NCBI RefSeq assembly: GCF_016593255.1
Contig: NZ_AP023212.1
Span: 1,290,001-1,354,000, forward strand
Direction: 5' to 3'
Length of the DNA: 64,000 bases
Origin: Hydrogenimonas urashimensis
GTDB taxonomy: Bacteria > Campylobacterota > Campylobacteria > Campylobacterales > Hydrogenimonadaceae
Positions 27,294 through 35,652 of the stretch are shown here, in pieces. The notes beneath the pieces are model-generated. The model was not told where the DNA came from, did no database searches, and was given only the letters and a program-made list of their open reading frames with translations. The first letter of the stretch is position 1. Each line of letters begins with the position of its first letter. Position numbers and translations under genes: made by a program.

Positions 27294-27452
27294 TTAGCTT
27301 TTGAGTTTGACTTCTTTATGAAGTGTGTGTTTGTTGCAGCGCGGACAATATTTCTTTGTCTCGAACTTTTCCGTATGGGTCTTCGAGTTCTTCGTGGTCG
27401 TGTAGTTGATTTCACCACACTCGCTGCATTTGAGTCCTATATTGATTCTCAT
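27294..27452 (-). CDS. rpmG: 50S ribosomal protein L33
   Basis: This 52-residue zinc-binding form has CSEC near residue 10 and CPRC near residue 36 (C+ paralog). The start is set at the ATG of [12 protein letters not shown] because the family begins there; the frame stays open for nine more codons upstream. It lies between tuf and tRNA-Trp. Confidence 0.97.
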   Translation of the reverse strand: MRINIGLKCSECGEINYTTTKNSKTHTEKFETKKYCPRCNKHTLHKEVKLKS

Positions 27453-27506
27453 TGATTTTATCCTTCGGGTTGAGGGCACCCTTTCCGGGATGCCCCCATG
27501 GGTTCA

Positions 27507-28706
27507 TTATGCGAGGATCTTGGAAACAACACCTGCACCGACAGTACGTCCACCTTCGCGGATCGCGAAGCGTGTACCTTCTTCGAGTGCGATCGGAGCG
27601 ATAAGCTCAGCAGTGATCTTGACGTTGTCGCCAGGCATAACCATTTCCGTTCCCTCAGGCAGGGTGATGGCACCGGTTACGTCCGTTGTACGTACGTAGA
27701 ACTGCGGGCGGTATCCGTTGAAGAACGGAGTGTGGCGTCCGCCTTCCTCTTTTGTAAGAACATAGATTTCCGCTTCGAATTTCGTATGCGGAGTGATGGA
27801 ACCGGGCTTACAGAGAACCATACCGCGCTCGACTTCCTCTTTTTTCGTACCGCGAAGAAGAACACCGCAGTTGTCGCCGGCTTCACCGCAATCCATCTCT
27901 TTGCGGAACATTTCGACGCCGGTGACAGTTGTTTTCTGCGTATCGCGGATACCGACGATTTCGATCTCGTCGCCGACACAGACTTTGCCGCGCTCGATAC
28001 GTCCGGTAACGACGGTACCGCGTCCGGAGATGGAGAATACGTCTTCGATCGGCATCAGGAAATCTTTGTCTGTTTCACGCTCAGGAGTCGGAATGTACTC
28101 ATCGATCGCGTCCATCAGCTCAAGAATTTTTTGGCTCCATTCGCCGAGTTGGCCGCTTTTTGCCTCTTCGAGCGCTTTGAGAGCGGAACCGATAATGACC
28201 GGAGTGTCGTCACCCGGGAAATCGTACTCGTTAAGAAGTTCGCGAACTTCCATTTCAACAAGCTCAAGAAGCTCTTCATCGTCAACCATATCCGCTTTGT
28301 TCAGGAATACAACGATGTACGGAACGCCAACCTGTCGGGCAAGAAGGATGTGCTCGCGAGTCTGGGGCATCGGACCGTCCGCCGCAGAAACAACGAGGAT
28401 CGCACCGTCCATCTGAGCGGCACCTGTAATCATGTTCTTGACGTAGTCGGCGTGACCCGGGCAGTCGACGTGCGCGTAGTGGCGCTTGTCGGTTTCGTAC
28501 TCGACGTGGGATGTCGCGATGGTGATACCGCGCTCACGCTCTTCCGGCGCGTTGTCGATCTGATCGTAATCCATCAGTTCCGCTTCACCTTTTGTCGCGA
28601 GAACCGCAGTGATCGCTGCAGTGAGTGTAGTTTTGCCATGGTCGACGTGACCGATGGTACCGATGTTGACGTGCGGCTTGGTTCGTTCGAATTTTTCCTT
28701 AGCCAT
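27507..28706 (-). CDS. tuf: Elongation factor Tu
   Basis: This 399-residue GTPase delivers aminoacyl-tRNA to the ribosome. [17 protein letters not shown] and NKADMVDD are present. The start [10 protein letters not shown] matches the family; an in-frame ATG four codons upstream is less likely because GGAGGAAC stands before the chosen one. It is the only tuf copy in the window, downstream of four tRNA genes and its own promoter. Confidence 0.98.
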   Translation of the reverse strand: MAKEKFERTKPHVNIGTIGHVDHGKTTLTAAITAVLATKGEAELMDYDQIDNAPEERERGITIATSHVEYETDKRHYAHVDCPGHADYVKNMITGAAQMDGAILVVSAADGPMPQTREHILLARQVGVPYIVVFLNKADMVDDEELLELVEMEVRELLNEYDFPGDDTPVIIGSALKALEEAKSGQLGEWSQKILELMDAIDEYIPTPERETDKDFLMPIEDVFSISGRGTVVTGRIERGKVCVGDEIEIVGIRDTQKTTVTGVEMFRKEMDCGEAGDNCGVLLRGTKKEEVERGMVLCKPGSITPHTKFEAEIYVLTKEEGGRHTPFFNGYRPQFYVRTTDVTGAITLPEGTEMVMPGDNVKITAELIAPIALEEGTRFAIREGGRTVGAGVVSKILA

Positions 28707-28738
28707 ATGTTCCTCCATAAAGAATTTAAAATAGGGTA

Positions 28739-28775
28739 CCTCTGCAAATTGGCCGACAAAGTCAATTTACAGAGG
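28739..28775 (-). promoter_or_regulatory. Long hairpin in the tuf mRNA leader
   Basis: Thirteen-base arms (28739-28751 and 28763-28775) pair fully in the transcript, with one U-G wobble, around an 11-base loop. The hairpin lies between the TATAAT box and the tuf ribosome binding site. It is well placed for leader-mediated control or RNA processing. Confidence 0.5.
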
Positions 28776-28797
28776 CACCCTGCCAAATGTGCGCCGT

Positions 28798-28803
28798 ATT
28801 ATA
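28798..28803 (-). promoter_or_regulatory. -10 box for tuf
   Basis: A TATAAT preceded by TTTTTTTGG lies between tRNA-Thr(GGT) and tuf. A TTGACA stands only ten bases upstream of it, too close to act as a standard -35. It would add tuf-rpmG-secE-nusG transcription to read-through from the tRNA promoter. Confidence 0.5.
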
Positions 28804-28880
28804 CCAAAAAAACTGTCAATATGTGCTTGCACGCTCCAGCACTTTTCTTCAGGCCCGATTTCATCGGTATTAAGAAAGCG

Positions 28881-28955
28881 TGGAGCCCAGAAGCGGGATT
28901 GAACCGCCGACCTCTTCCTTACCAAGGAAGTGCTCTGCCACTGAGCTATCTGGGC
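28881..28955 (-). tRNA. tRNA-Thr (anticodon GGT)
   Basis: A 75-base cloverleaf has acceptor GCCCAGA/TCTGGGC, discriminator T as written and encoded CCA. The anticodon loop TTGGTAA gives GGT. It is the fourth tRNA of the cluster before tuf. Confidence 0.95.
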
Positions 28956-29076
28956 ATTTTGTACCAGGAGTTGAAGTCTACGGGGTCCGTGGTTTTCTTT
29001 TTCGCGAATTTGTCGAAAAAGTCAAATGGACCACTCTTCGATTGCAAGAATCAAAAAAATTCAGCTCCCAGAATCA

Positions 29077-29153
29077 TGGAGCGGGAAACGGGACTCGAAC
29101 CCGCGACCCTCAGCTTGGAAGGCTGATGCTCTAGCCAACTGAGCTACTCCCGC
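29077..29153 (-). tRNA. tRNA-Gly (anticodon TCC)
   Basis: A 77-base cloverleaf begins GCGGGAG, and the loop CTTCCAA gives TCC. The CCA end is encoded. It is third in the cluster. Confidence 0.96.
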
Positions 29154-29172
29154 GCATTGAAAGACAAAGCCG

Positions 29173-29258
<86 letters not shown>

Positions 29259-29297
29259 AGCTGTCTTTTCTGGTACAAACACTGACAATAAAAAGAA

Positions 29298-29374
29298 TGG
29301 AGCCGGTGATGGGACTCGAACCCGCGACCTGCTGATTACAAATCAGCTGCTCTAGCCAACTGAGCTACACCGGC
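29298..29374 (-). tRNA. tRNA-Thr (anticodon TGT)
   Basis: A 77-base cloverleaf has acceptor GCCGGTG/CACCGGC and encoded CCA. The loop TTTGTAA gives TGT. It is first in the cluster, starting about a dozen bases after the predicted transcription start. Confidence 0.96.
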
Positions 29375-29392
29375 ATGTAAAAATGGAGTGCA

Positions 29393-29421
29393 ATTGTAAT
29401 ATCTTTTCTATCGCTTGTCAA
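29393..29421 (-). promoter_or_regulatory. Consensus sigma-70 promoter of the tRNA-tuf operon
   Basis: TTGACA (29416-29421), a 17-base spacer and TACAAT (29393-29398) stand just upstream of tRNA-Thr(TGT). It is the best promoter in the window, as expected for a stable-RNA and tuf operon. Confidence 0.8.
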
Positions 29422-29439
29422 GAGTTTTTTGAATTTTCT

Positions 29440-29799
29440 TCAAAAATCGTCGTCGCGGGATCGGTGGCGCTCTTTGCGGCTGTAGCTCTTTTTCCGCTTC
29501 GATTTGCGGATCTGATTGGCTTCGTGCAGCAGCAAAGCGCGTATCTCGTCACTCTCGCTCCCGCTCTCGCACAGCCGGTTGGTCTTTTCGATGAATTGCT
29601 CCAGCTTCTCGAAATAGTCGTTGTAGAGGGGAACTTTCTGAACGTGCGAGAGTTTTTCGTTCGCACTCTTGACGAAAGCGTCGAACTCGTCGGTTTTGAA
29701 AGTCTCCTTCTGCACGAAGTTGACGATGCGGTTGAGATAGCGCTCGAGTTCGCGCTTGTAACGGGTCAGAAGATACTTCTCCCTGCGCTTCTCTTCCAA
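29440..29799 (-). CDS. Unknown charged helical protein downstream of the sulfite/nitrite reductase
   Basis: This is a predicted protein of 119 residues, mostly helical and very rich in Lys, Arg and Glu, with a basic tail (RKSKRKKSYSRKERHRSRDDD). The frame stays open into the reductase gene, but the TTG at 29799 is preferred. It lies six bases after the reductase stop and has AGCAGG before it. No ATG or GTG fits better. The tail suggests nucleic-acid or acidic-surface binding. The family is not recognised and the link to the reductase is only operonic. Confidence 0.65.
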   Translation of the reverse strand: MEEKRREKYLLTRYKRELERYLNRIVNFVQKETFKTDEFDAFVKSANEKLSHVQKVPLYNDYFEKLEQFIEKTNRLCESGSESDEIRALLLHEANQIRKSKRKKSYSRKERHRSRDDDF

Positions 29800-29804
29800 G
29801 GCCG

Positions 29805-31517
29805 CTACCTGCTTCTGCGTTGGGATGGATGGACATGCTTCACGACGGCGATCTCCTCGGCGTGCCACAGCTTTTTGACGATGGCGTCCGAGGCTTTGGC
29901 GTACCCTTCCTTCCGTGCCACATCCATCCACGGTCTCTGGCCGAAAGCCTCGAGAATCTCTTCTGCACTCTTGCTTGGGTCCAGGTCTGCATCAAGGCCG
30001 CTCTCCCGTTTTGCCAGGAAAAAGAGCTCGATGAAACTCTCCTCGAAACGGTTGAGAACGTTGATTGTAAACGCTTCGAAATCCTCCAGGCCGCTCTTGG
30101 CGTACTCCTCGACGAGCAGCGAAACCATCCGGTTCATTTCGTCCACCGGAATCGTGCGGAAAACCACTTCGGCGGTACGCTTTCCGCCGGTATATTCGCA
30201 CCCCAGAAAGATACGGGCCGATTTGTCGTTTCTGCCGAATTTGCTGTTGCGCAATCCCACGATGCCGATATCGGCGTGCTTGTGGCGCCCGCACCCTTTC
30301 ATGCACCCCGAAAAACCAACTTTGATGTCATGCGCCATCAGTTGCTCCACCGGAAGGTAGTGGGCCTCCTCCTTGATGCTCCAGTAGGAGAAGGGGCAGT
30401 ATTCGCTGCCGGCGCAGGCGACGACGGTGGGGGAGGTGTCGCGCTGCGGAAAAGGGGCCGCAGGCTCTTTGATGCCCAGAATATAGAGCTGCTGGTCGAT
30501 GCCGATGCGCAGCTCCGCGCCCTCTTTTTGAACGAAATCGGCAATCCGCACGATTTCGTCCGATTGGATGAGGCCGTAATCGGTATGGTAGCGGTATCCC
30601 CAGCTGCCGTCTGCCAGCTCTTCCCAGTCACCGAAATGGCGCTTTTTCAGCAGGGATTCGCCGGCGCTTCGCCACGGCTTTTGGTAAAACTCCGCGATAA
30701 AAGCCTTCACCTGTTCCATCCCGTAGTGTTCTATCATATGGAAAAGGCGGCTCTTCATCCGTTTCTCCCGCAGGCCGTAACGGTTGAAGGCGGCGATGAC
30801 CGCCATGGCGAAATCGACGACCTCCTCTTTGCCCACGAAGATGTCGGCGCTTTTGGAGATTTCGGTGTTCTTGCCTCCCATATAGACGTTGAACCCCTTT
30901 TCTGTCTCCTTCCGGGCCAGGCCGAAAAAGAGGTCGTTGGAAAAGAGCGGCCAGCTGTTTTCGCGCATGCCTGTCATCCCGATGGAGATACGCCGCGGCA
31001 GCATTCCGACAAGATCGGGGTGTTTCAGAAAACGCTTGTGAAGTTCGTCGATGAAGGGGAAAGCTTCGATCTCGCAGCTTTTGCCCCGCCCGTCGAAAGG
31101 GTCGGTCACCACATTGCGGACATTGTCTCCGAATGTCTGCCAGGTACTGAGCCCCTCCATGGCGTTGACCTCTTTAAACACCTCCAGGACGTTGTGCGAT
31201 TCCAGCCCGTGCAGCTGCATCCCCGATCGTGCCGTCAGGATCAGAGCGAGGTCCTCGTTTTCGACGATCTCGGCGATGCGCCTAAAATGCTCAGCCCGGA
31301 TGCGTCCGCCGGGCACACGCACCCGCAGCATGAAGGTCTCCTCTTCGATTTCGGAGTTGAAGATACCGTAATCCTGCAGGTAGATACGGTCGCCTACGCC
31401 CAGGTTGTCGAAATCGAGTTCGTCGATCTGGGCGAAAAAGTCATAGGGGCGGATGGCGGCCTTGTACTTTTCGTACCGCTTTTCCACCAGATGTTCGGGG
31501 GCAAGATACATACGCAA
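29805..31517 (-). CDS. Siroheme/[4Fe-4S] sulfite or nitrite reductase
   Basis: This 570-residue ferredoxin-type reductase has the usual duplicated ferrodoxin-like and catalytic halves. The cluster and siroheme ligands are Cys368 and Cys374 (CAGSEYC) and Cys405 and Cys409 (CMKGC). Siroheme contacts are expected from the Arg of the TARSGMQLHG strand. It carries out six-electron reduction of sulfite or nitrite in the cytosol. Substrate choice cannot be fixed from the sequence. The frameshifted gene ends two bases upstream, and an unknown basic protein follows. Confidence 0.88.
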   Translation of the reverse strand: MRMYLAPEHLVEKRYEKYKAAIRPYDFFAQIDELDFDNLGVGDRIYLQDYGIFNSEIEEETFMLRVRVPGGRIRAEHFRRIAEIVENEDLALILTARSGMQLHGLESHNVLEVFKEVNAMEGLSTWQTFGDNVRNVVTDPFDGRGKSCEIEAFPFIDELHKRFLKHPDLVGMLPRRISIGMTGMRENSWPLFSNDLFFGLARKETEKGFNVYMGGKNTEISKSADIFVGKEEVVDFAMAVIAAFNRYGLREKRMKSRLFHMIEHYGMEQVKAFIAEFYQKPWRSAGESLLKKRHFGDWEELADGSWGYRYHTDYGLIQSDEIVRIADFVQKEGAELRIGIDQQLYILGIKEPAAPFPQRDTSPTVVACAGSEYCPFSYWSIKEEAHYLPVEQLMAHDIKVGFSGCMKGCGRHKHADIGIVGLRNSKFGRNDKSARIFLGCEYTGGKRTAEVVFRTIPVDEMNRMVSLLVEEYAKSGLEDFEAFTINVLNRFEESFIELFFLAKRESGLDADLDPSKSAEEILEAFGQRPWMDVARKEGYAKASDAIVKKLWHAEEIAVVKHVHPSQRRSR

Positions 31518-31519
31518 TC

Positions 31520-31833
31520 CTAAAAACGGGAAAATTCGAGTGCTCTATCGAGGGATGCTTCGTCAACCCCCAGGCGTTGATAAACCGCATCCTTCGCGAA
31601 ACGAAAATCCACCCCCCTGCTGGGCAATGAATCTTCTTGACTCGCAACTCCCTTTGATGTCCTGTTTCTTAAAGTATGCCAGAATTTCAATCTCTCCGCT
31701 GCGCAGACGCTTCTTGGGCTCTTTCGCAACGGGGCAGATGCGTGGAAATGGCGACCCGGCATAGACTTTTACTCCATGCCGAACAACTCGACGGGGACCG
31801 CTCTTTTTTCAGCGTATCGCACTCCACAAACAT
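31520..31833 (-). pseudogene. Frameshifted gene upstream of the sulfite/nitrite reductase
   Basis: The region codes convincingly only if the frame is switched. The middle part (RICPVAKEPKKRLRSGEIEI...) is in one frame between about 31774 and 31615. The end (VDFRFAKDAVYQRLGVDEAS...) and the preceding AVPVELFGM are in another. The breaks fall at a GG pair (31774-31775, one base short) and a run of six G on the coding strand (31612-31617, one base extra). If the ATG at 31833 is the start, a third break lies in the A run at 31804-31809. The rejoined product would be about 104 residues. It is either a decaying gene or an assembly error. The family is not recognised. Confidence 0.55.
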
Positions 31834-31858
31834 CTTTCTGGTCGCCTTCGTCGCAGAA

Positions 31859-31864
31859 ATTATA
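31859..31864 (-). promoter_or_regulatory. -10 box upstream of the frameshifted gene and reductase
   Basis: A TATAAT lies 26 bases before the ATG at 31833, just past the M23 peptidase stop. It is the likely promoter for the reductase transcript. No -35 is evident. Confidence 0.4.
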
Positions 31865-31875
31865 ACACACCCAAT

Positions 31876-32673
31876 TTACGGCAAAAACGCCGACGGATCG
31901 ACATAGACTCCATCGATCAACACCCCGAAATGAAGATGTGGTCCGGTGGCCCTGCCGGTACGGCCCACATAGCCGACCACCTCCCCTTTTTGTACCTTCT
32001 CTCCCGGTTTGACAACTATGCGTTTCAGGTGAGCATAAAGTGTCATCAGTCCCTGGCCGTGCTCAATGAAAAGCAGATTGCCGCTGAAGAAAAAATCGCC
32101 CGCATCGACTACCACACCTTCCTCGGAAGCGCGCACCGGCGCCCCTTCGGGAGCGGCAATATCAAGCCCCCGATGGGGGGCGCGGGGCTGGCCGTTAAAG
32201 AAGCGGCGCAGCCCGAAGGGACTGCTGATCTTTCCTTTCGCCGGCCAGAGGAAATCGACTTTTGGCGGCCTTTCGCTCCGAAAGGTTTTGTCCCTGCGCT
32301 TCCGGATGGCCTCTCTTTCGATCCGTCGCATATCCCGAAACTCCGGATTGACCTTGCGCCGCTCTCTTAGCACCAGATGCTGTTCGGCATAATCCTTCCG
32401 TGCGATCTCCACCGGCAGATCGACTGGTTTCGCCCTCTCCCTTTTCAGCCGTATGGCGTATCTTCCCTTCCGTGTTCCCAGCGGTACGGGAACGATCGCG
32501 TACCGCTCTTTTTCTTCAATGCAGAAGATGCCGCGATGGCCCATCAGGGAGACTTCGGTATACCTGTCCGCACCATCGAGCGGAACGACCACGATACCCC
32601 CCGGTACCGGAAGGGAGCGAGGCTCCGCCGGCAGGGAGAGGATAATCAGCATGAGCGATAAAAACGGTTTCAT
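31876..32673 (-). CDS. M23 (LytM-type) peptidoglycan endopeptidase, exported
   Basis: This 265-residue protein is predicted to be periplasmic, with an N-terminal signal sequence (MKPFLSLMLIILSLPAEP). A middle region binds substrate or regulates. The C-terminal LytM zinc domain has His167 and Asp171 (HRGLD), His215 (YAHL) and His246-x-His248 (HLHFG), so catalysis looks intact. The open frame extends 15 codons further upstream, but the signal peptide fixes the start at 32673. Related M23 enzymes in Campylobacterota shape the helical cell. Confidence 0.9.
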   Translation of the reverse strand: MKPFLSLMLIILSLPAEPRSLPVPGGIVVVPLDGADRYTEVSLMGHRGIFCIEEKERYAIVPVPLGTRKGRYAIRLKRERAKPVDLPVEIARKDYAEQHLVLRERRKVNPEFRDMRRIEREAIRKRRDKTFRSERPPKVDFLWPAKGKISSPFGLRRFFNGQPRAPHRGLDIAAPEGAPVRASEEGVVVDAGDFFFSGNLLFIEHGQGLMTLYAHLKRIVVKPGEKVQKGEVVGYVGRTGRATGPHLHFGVLIDGVYVDPSAFLP

Positions 32674-32765
32674 ACGGGGATTATAGCAGTTCGCAACCGA
32701 TCCCGTCCATCTTTTCAAAAAAGGCGTGCTACCATAGGAGAAACGATACGATGCAAGGAGTCCTC

Positions 32766-34085
32766 GTGAAAAGTCTGTCGACCGTTCTTCTTCTGCTTTC
32801 GCTCACCACATTCAGCCACGCCTCGCTGACACTCTCAGAAACTTCCGAAAAACCTGCCGAAAACCTGGCGCACTACCTTAACGGCCTGCTGGATGAGGGT
32901 ATCGACCTGCAATGCATCCGGTCGGCTTCGGGTTTTCAATGTCTCAAGGAGGATTTCACCGTCGTCAAAACCGACGAAGAGAATGTCACGGCCCGCACCC
33001 ATTTCGACAGACTCGAACTGCTCTTTCGAAAAGAGATCGCACCCTATTTCGAAAAAAACCGGTTCGATGCGGCGATGCGGGAATACCGACGAGCCGAAAA
33101 GGCGAGGCAAACACGGAAGCGTTCGGGTAGAGGAGCCGCCAAACCCGTTCCCACTCCCCAAAAGGACGCGATGGACAGGGCACTGTGGCGCACGCTCGAC
33201 CGCATGGTTCTGAAAAACCTTCGGATAGACGTATCGCATCCGGCGACCCGGACTTTTGTGAAAGAGGTCGTTTTCGAAAACCGTATGACGAACCTGGGCG
33301 GGAAAACGGTCTATTCCGACAGAATTTTCGGCACACTGTCACTGCGCTACAGGGATTTTGTCCTCGATACCAACGCCACGTCCGATTCGGCCTACACGAC
33401 GATGACAAGACGGCTGGAACGCTGGCTGGAGACGAACGATACAAAGCGGGCGGAGTATGTCGCCAAAAAACTCCGGCAGCTTTCTGCGAAACGGATGAAA
33501 TCTCCCACATCGGGAAAGTTCGTTCTCAAAACCCGCTATATCGGCAACGACAGCCTCTCCCTGCGCTTTCTTGCCGCAAGCCGCGACGGCATCGGCGATC
33601 GGAGCGATTTTTCATTCGACGGCGAGGTTCACCATCTTCGCTCAATGTTCAACCCCAAAGAAAAGGAGGTGCAGGTAGGCGCTCCCGATTTTCTCTTCCT
33701 TTCGATGCATCTGCAAACCGATACGAACAATACGACCTATCGCCATCTGCTGGCCCACGACAGACGCTTTCACCGCTATATAGCGGACTACGACGATCTC
33801 ATCCGTGCCCGATATGACGAAAAGATGAAAAGATACGCCAAAAATCCGGTCGTTGCGGGATGGTTGAAACAGGCGAAAAAGGCTTTCTCGAAAGTGTTGA
33901 GGGGGGAAGCGAAAAGCATTGTGCTTTCTGTGAAAAACAGAACGGGCGCGACCGCCATGCAGTTGGTCGGCGCCGTTATCGCTCAGCTCTCTGTCATGCC
34001 GCAGAAAGGCGAAAAACCCGACCGGGAGAAGCTCATCCTCGACACGGCAGCAGCGAATCTCGATGTCCGCATCGAAGCGGAATAG
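32766..34085 (+). CDS. Exported protein of unknown family
   Basis: A predicted 439-residue protein starts at a GTG with AAGGAG five bases upstream. An ATG five codons earlier (32751), behind AGGAG, is the alternative. It has a signal peptide (KSLSTVLLLLSLTTFSHA), a Cys pair near residues 50-60, a basic Arg/Lys-rich stretch at about 115-130, then alternating helices and strands (FVLKTRYIGNDSLSLRFLAASRD). It lacks any recognised catalytic motif. The gene converges with rhlE, with seven bases between their stops, and nothing around it suggests a function. Confidence 0.8.
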   Translation: MKSLSTVLLLLSLTTFSHASLTLSETSEKPAENLAHYLNGLLDEGIDLQCIRSASGFQCLKEDFTVVKTDEENVTARTHFDRLELLFRKEIAPYFEKNRFDAAMREYRRAEKARQTRKRSGRGAAKPVPTPQKDAMDRALWRTLDRMVLKNLRIDVSHPATRTFVKEVVFENRMTNLGGKTVYSDRIFGTLSLRYRDFVLDTNATSDSAYTTMTRRLERWLETNDTKRAEYVAKKLRQLSAKRMKSPTSGKFVLKTRYIGNDSLSLRFLAASRDGIGDRSDFSFDGEVHHLRSMFNPKEKEVQVGAPDFLFLSMHLQTDTNNTTYRHLLAHDRRFHRYIADYDDLIRARYDEKMKRYAKNPVVAGWLKQAKKAFSKVLRGEAKSIVLSVKNRTGATAMQLVGAVIAQLSVMPQKGEKPDREKLILDTAAANLDVRIEAE

Positions 34086-34092
34086 GAAAGGC

Positions 34093-35364
34093 TCATGCGC
34101 GGTCTCTTCGCTTGAATCCGCCGCCGCGGTGCGTGCCGGAAGCGTTTTTGGCCGGAGCGCCGTGATGGCTGCCGAAACTGCCGCGGCGTCGATTCCCGCC
34201 CCTTTTTTTGACCGGTTCCGCCTTGATCGAGGGATCGGGGTGGTATCCCTCCACCAGAATCTTCTCGATGCGGTTGCCCGTGAGCTTTTCGATGCGATGG
34301 AGCAGATGTTTCTCGTCGATGCAGACCAGCGAAAAAGCTTCCCCCGCATTGCCGGCGCGGCCGGTGCGGCCGATGCGGTGCACATAATCTTCCGCCACTT
34401 CCGGCAGATCGAAGTTGACCACCTGCCCCAATCTGTCGATATCGATGCCCCGCGCCGCCACATCGGTGGCGACCAGAACGCGCACGCGCCCCTCTTTGAA
34501 GGCTTTGAGCGCTTTCATCCGCGCCGCCTGGGTCTTGTTGCCGTGGATCGATGTGCTGGGCAGACCGTCCTGGCTGAGGCGTCTTGAGAGTTTGTCTGCA
34601 CCGTGTTTTGTACGGGTGAACACCAGCACCTGCTGCCAGTTGTTGGCACCGATCAGATAACTAAGAAGATCCGCTTTCTTCGCTTTGTCCACCGGGTGGA
34701 TGGTCTGCTTGATGCGATCGGCCGTCGTATTGTCGGCAGCCACTTTGATCATCTTCGGATCTTTGAGGATGCTCTGGCTAAGCCGTCTTATCTCGGCCGA
34801 AAAGGTGGCGGAGAAGAGGAGTGTCTGACGATGGTGCGGCGTCATGGCGATGATCTTCTTGATGTCGTGGATGAAACCCATGTCGAGCATTCTGTCGGCT
34901 TCGTCGAGCACCAGAACCTCCACGTGACCAAGATCGAGATGCCCCTGATTGATGTGATCGAGAAGTCGTCCCGGCGTGGCGACGAGAATGTCCATGCCGC
35001 TTCGCAGCGCTTTGGTCTGGGGATAGATGTTGACCCCACCGTAGATCTCGGCACTTTTTAGCTTGAGAAATTTGCCGTAGGTGCGCACCTGGGCATGCAC
35101 CTGGGCCGCCAGTTCACGAGTCGGTGCGAGCACGAGGGCGCGGACATGGCGTTTGCCTTCGTGTTTGTGACGGGAGAGTTTTTCGAGCATCGGCAGAGTG
35201 AACGCCGCCGTTTTACCTGTTCCGGTCTGTGCCGCCGCCAGGAGGTCGTGGCCCGCCAGCACGGCGGGAATCGCTTCGGCCTGGATCGGCGTGGGCTCGG
35301 TGTAGCCGGTCGCGTCGACGGCTTTGAGGATGTGGTGGTTGAGTTGAAGGTCATGAAATGTCAT
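34093..35364 (-). CDS. rhlE: DEAD-box RNA helicase, RhlE type
   Basis: This 423-residue ATP-dependent helicase has Walker A AQTGTGKT, motif II VLDEADRMLD, motif III SAT and motif VI HRIGRTGRAG. It carries an Arg/Gly-rich basic tail that would hold RNA. RhlE proteins act in ribosome assembly and RNA turnover. A long palindrome lies in the leader close to the start codon, which may control translation. Confidence 0.93.
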   Translation of the reverse strand: MTFHDLQLNHHILKAVDATGYTEPTPIQAEAIPAVLAGHDLLAAAQTGTGKTAAFTLPMLEKLSRHKHEGKRHVRALVLAPTRELAAQVHAQVRTYGKFLKLKSAEIYGGVNIYPQTKALRSGMDILVATPGRLLDHINQGHLDLGHVEVLVLDEADRMLDMGFIHDIKKIIAMTPHHRQTLLFSATFSAEIRRLSQSILKDPKMIKVAADNTTADRIKQTIHPVDKAKKADLLSYLIGANNWQQVLVFTRTKHGADKLSRRLSQDGLPSTSIHGNKTQAARMKALKAFKEGRVRVLVATDVAARGIDIDRLGQVVNFDLPEVAEDYVHRIGRTGRAGNAGEAFSLVCIDEKHLLHRIEKLTGNRIEKILVEGYHPDPSIKAEPVKKRGGNRRRGSFGSHHGAPAKNASGTHRGGGFKRRDRA

Positions 35365-35378
35365 GAAAATACTTTCTT

Positions 35379-35402
35379 AAGGGCCCTTTTAAAAGTGCCC
35401 TT
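35379..35402 (-). promoter_or_regulatory. Leader palindrome before rhlE
   Basis: A 24-base near-perfect palindrome with one mismatched position (AAGGGC...GCCCTT core) lies 15 bases upstream of the rhlE ATG. Folded, it would sit next to the ribosome binding site. It could respond to temperature or to the helicase itself. Confidence 0.45.
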
Positions 35403-35652
35403 ATTGCAATCCGCACGGCAAATGGTCGCCTTCCGGTCCGGATGACAATGGGTTTGAATTTTTTGTGAGTAGAGACTAAAGGGGAAATAGGAATGTGAAG
35501 TTCTGTTTCTGTTTTAGCATTACTCGCTCCGTAGAGCACATAAAGAGAGACCGTGTCTCTAAAGATGGCCGGAGTATAGCTGAAGTCGGGGCAAAGGTCA
35601 AGGGGAACGCTGAAAGAGGAGCGGATTTGGAATTTTTGCTATGATTGCTTCC

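Noticed and set aside
31520-31762. 80-codon ORF starting at the ATG at 31762
   Set aside because: Only its last third looks coding. The first part is out of frame relative to the better frame, so it is treated as part of a frameshifted gene.
31520-31833. Programmed ribosomal frameshifting in the broken gene
   Set aside because: It would need two or three shifts in different directions, without a proper slippery heptamer in frame or a following structure.
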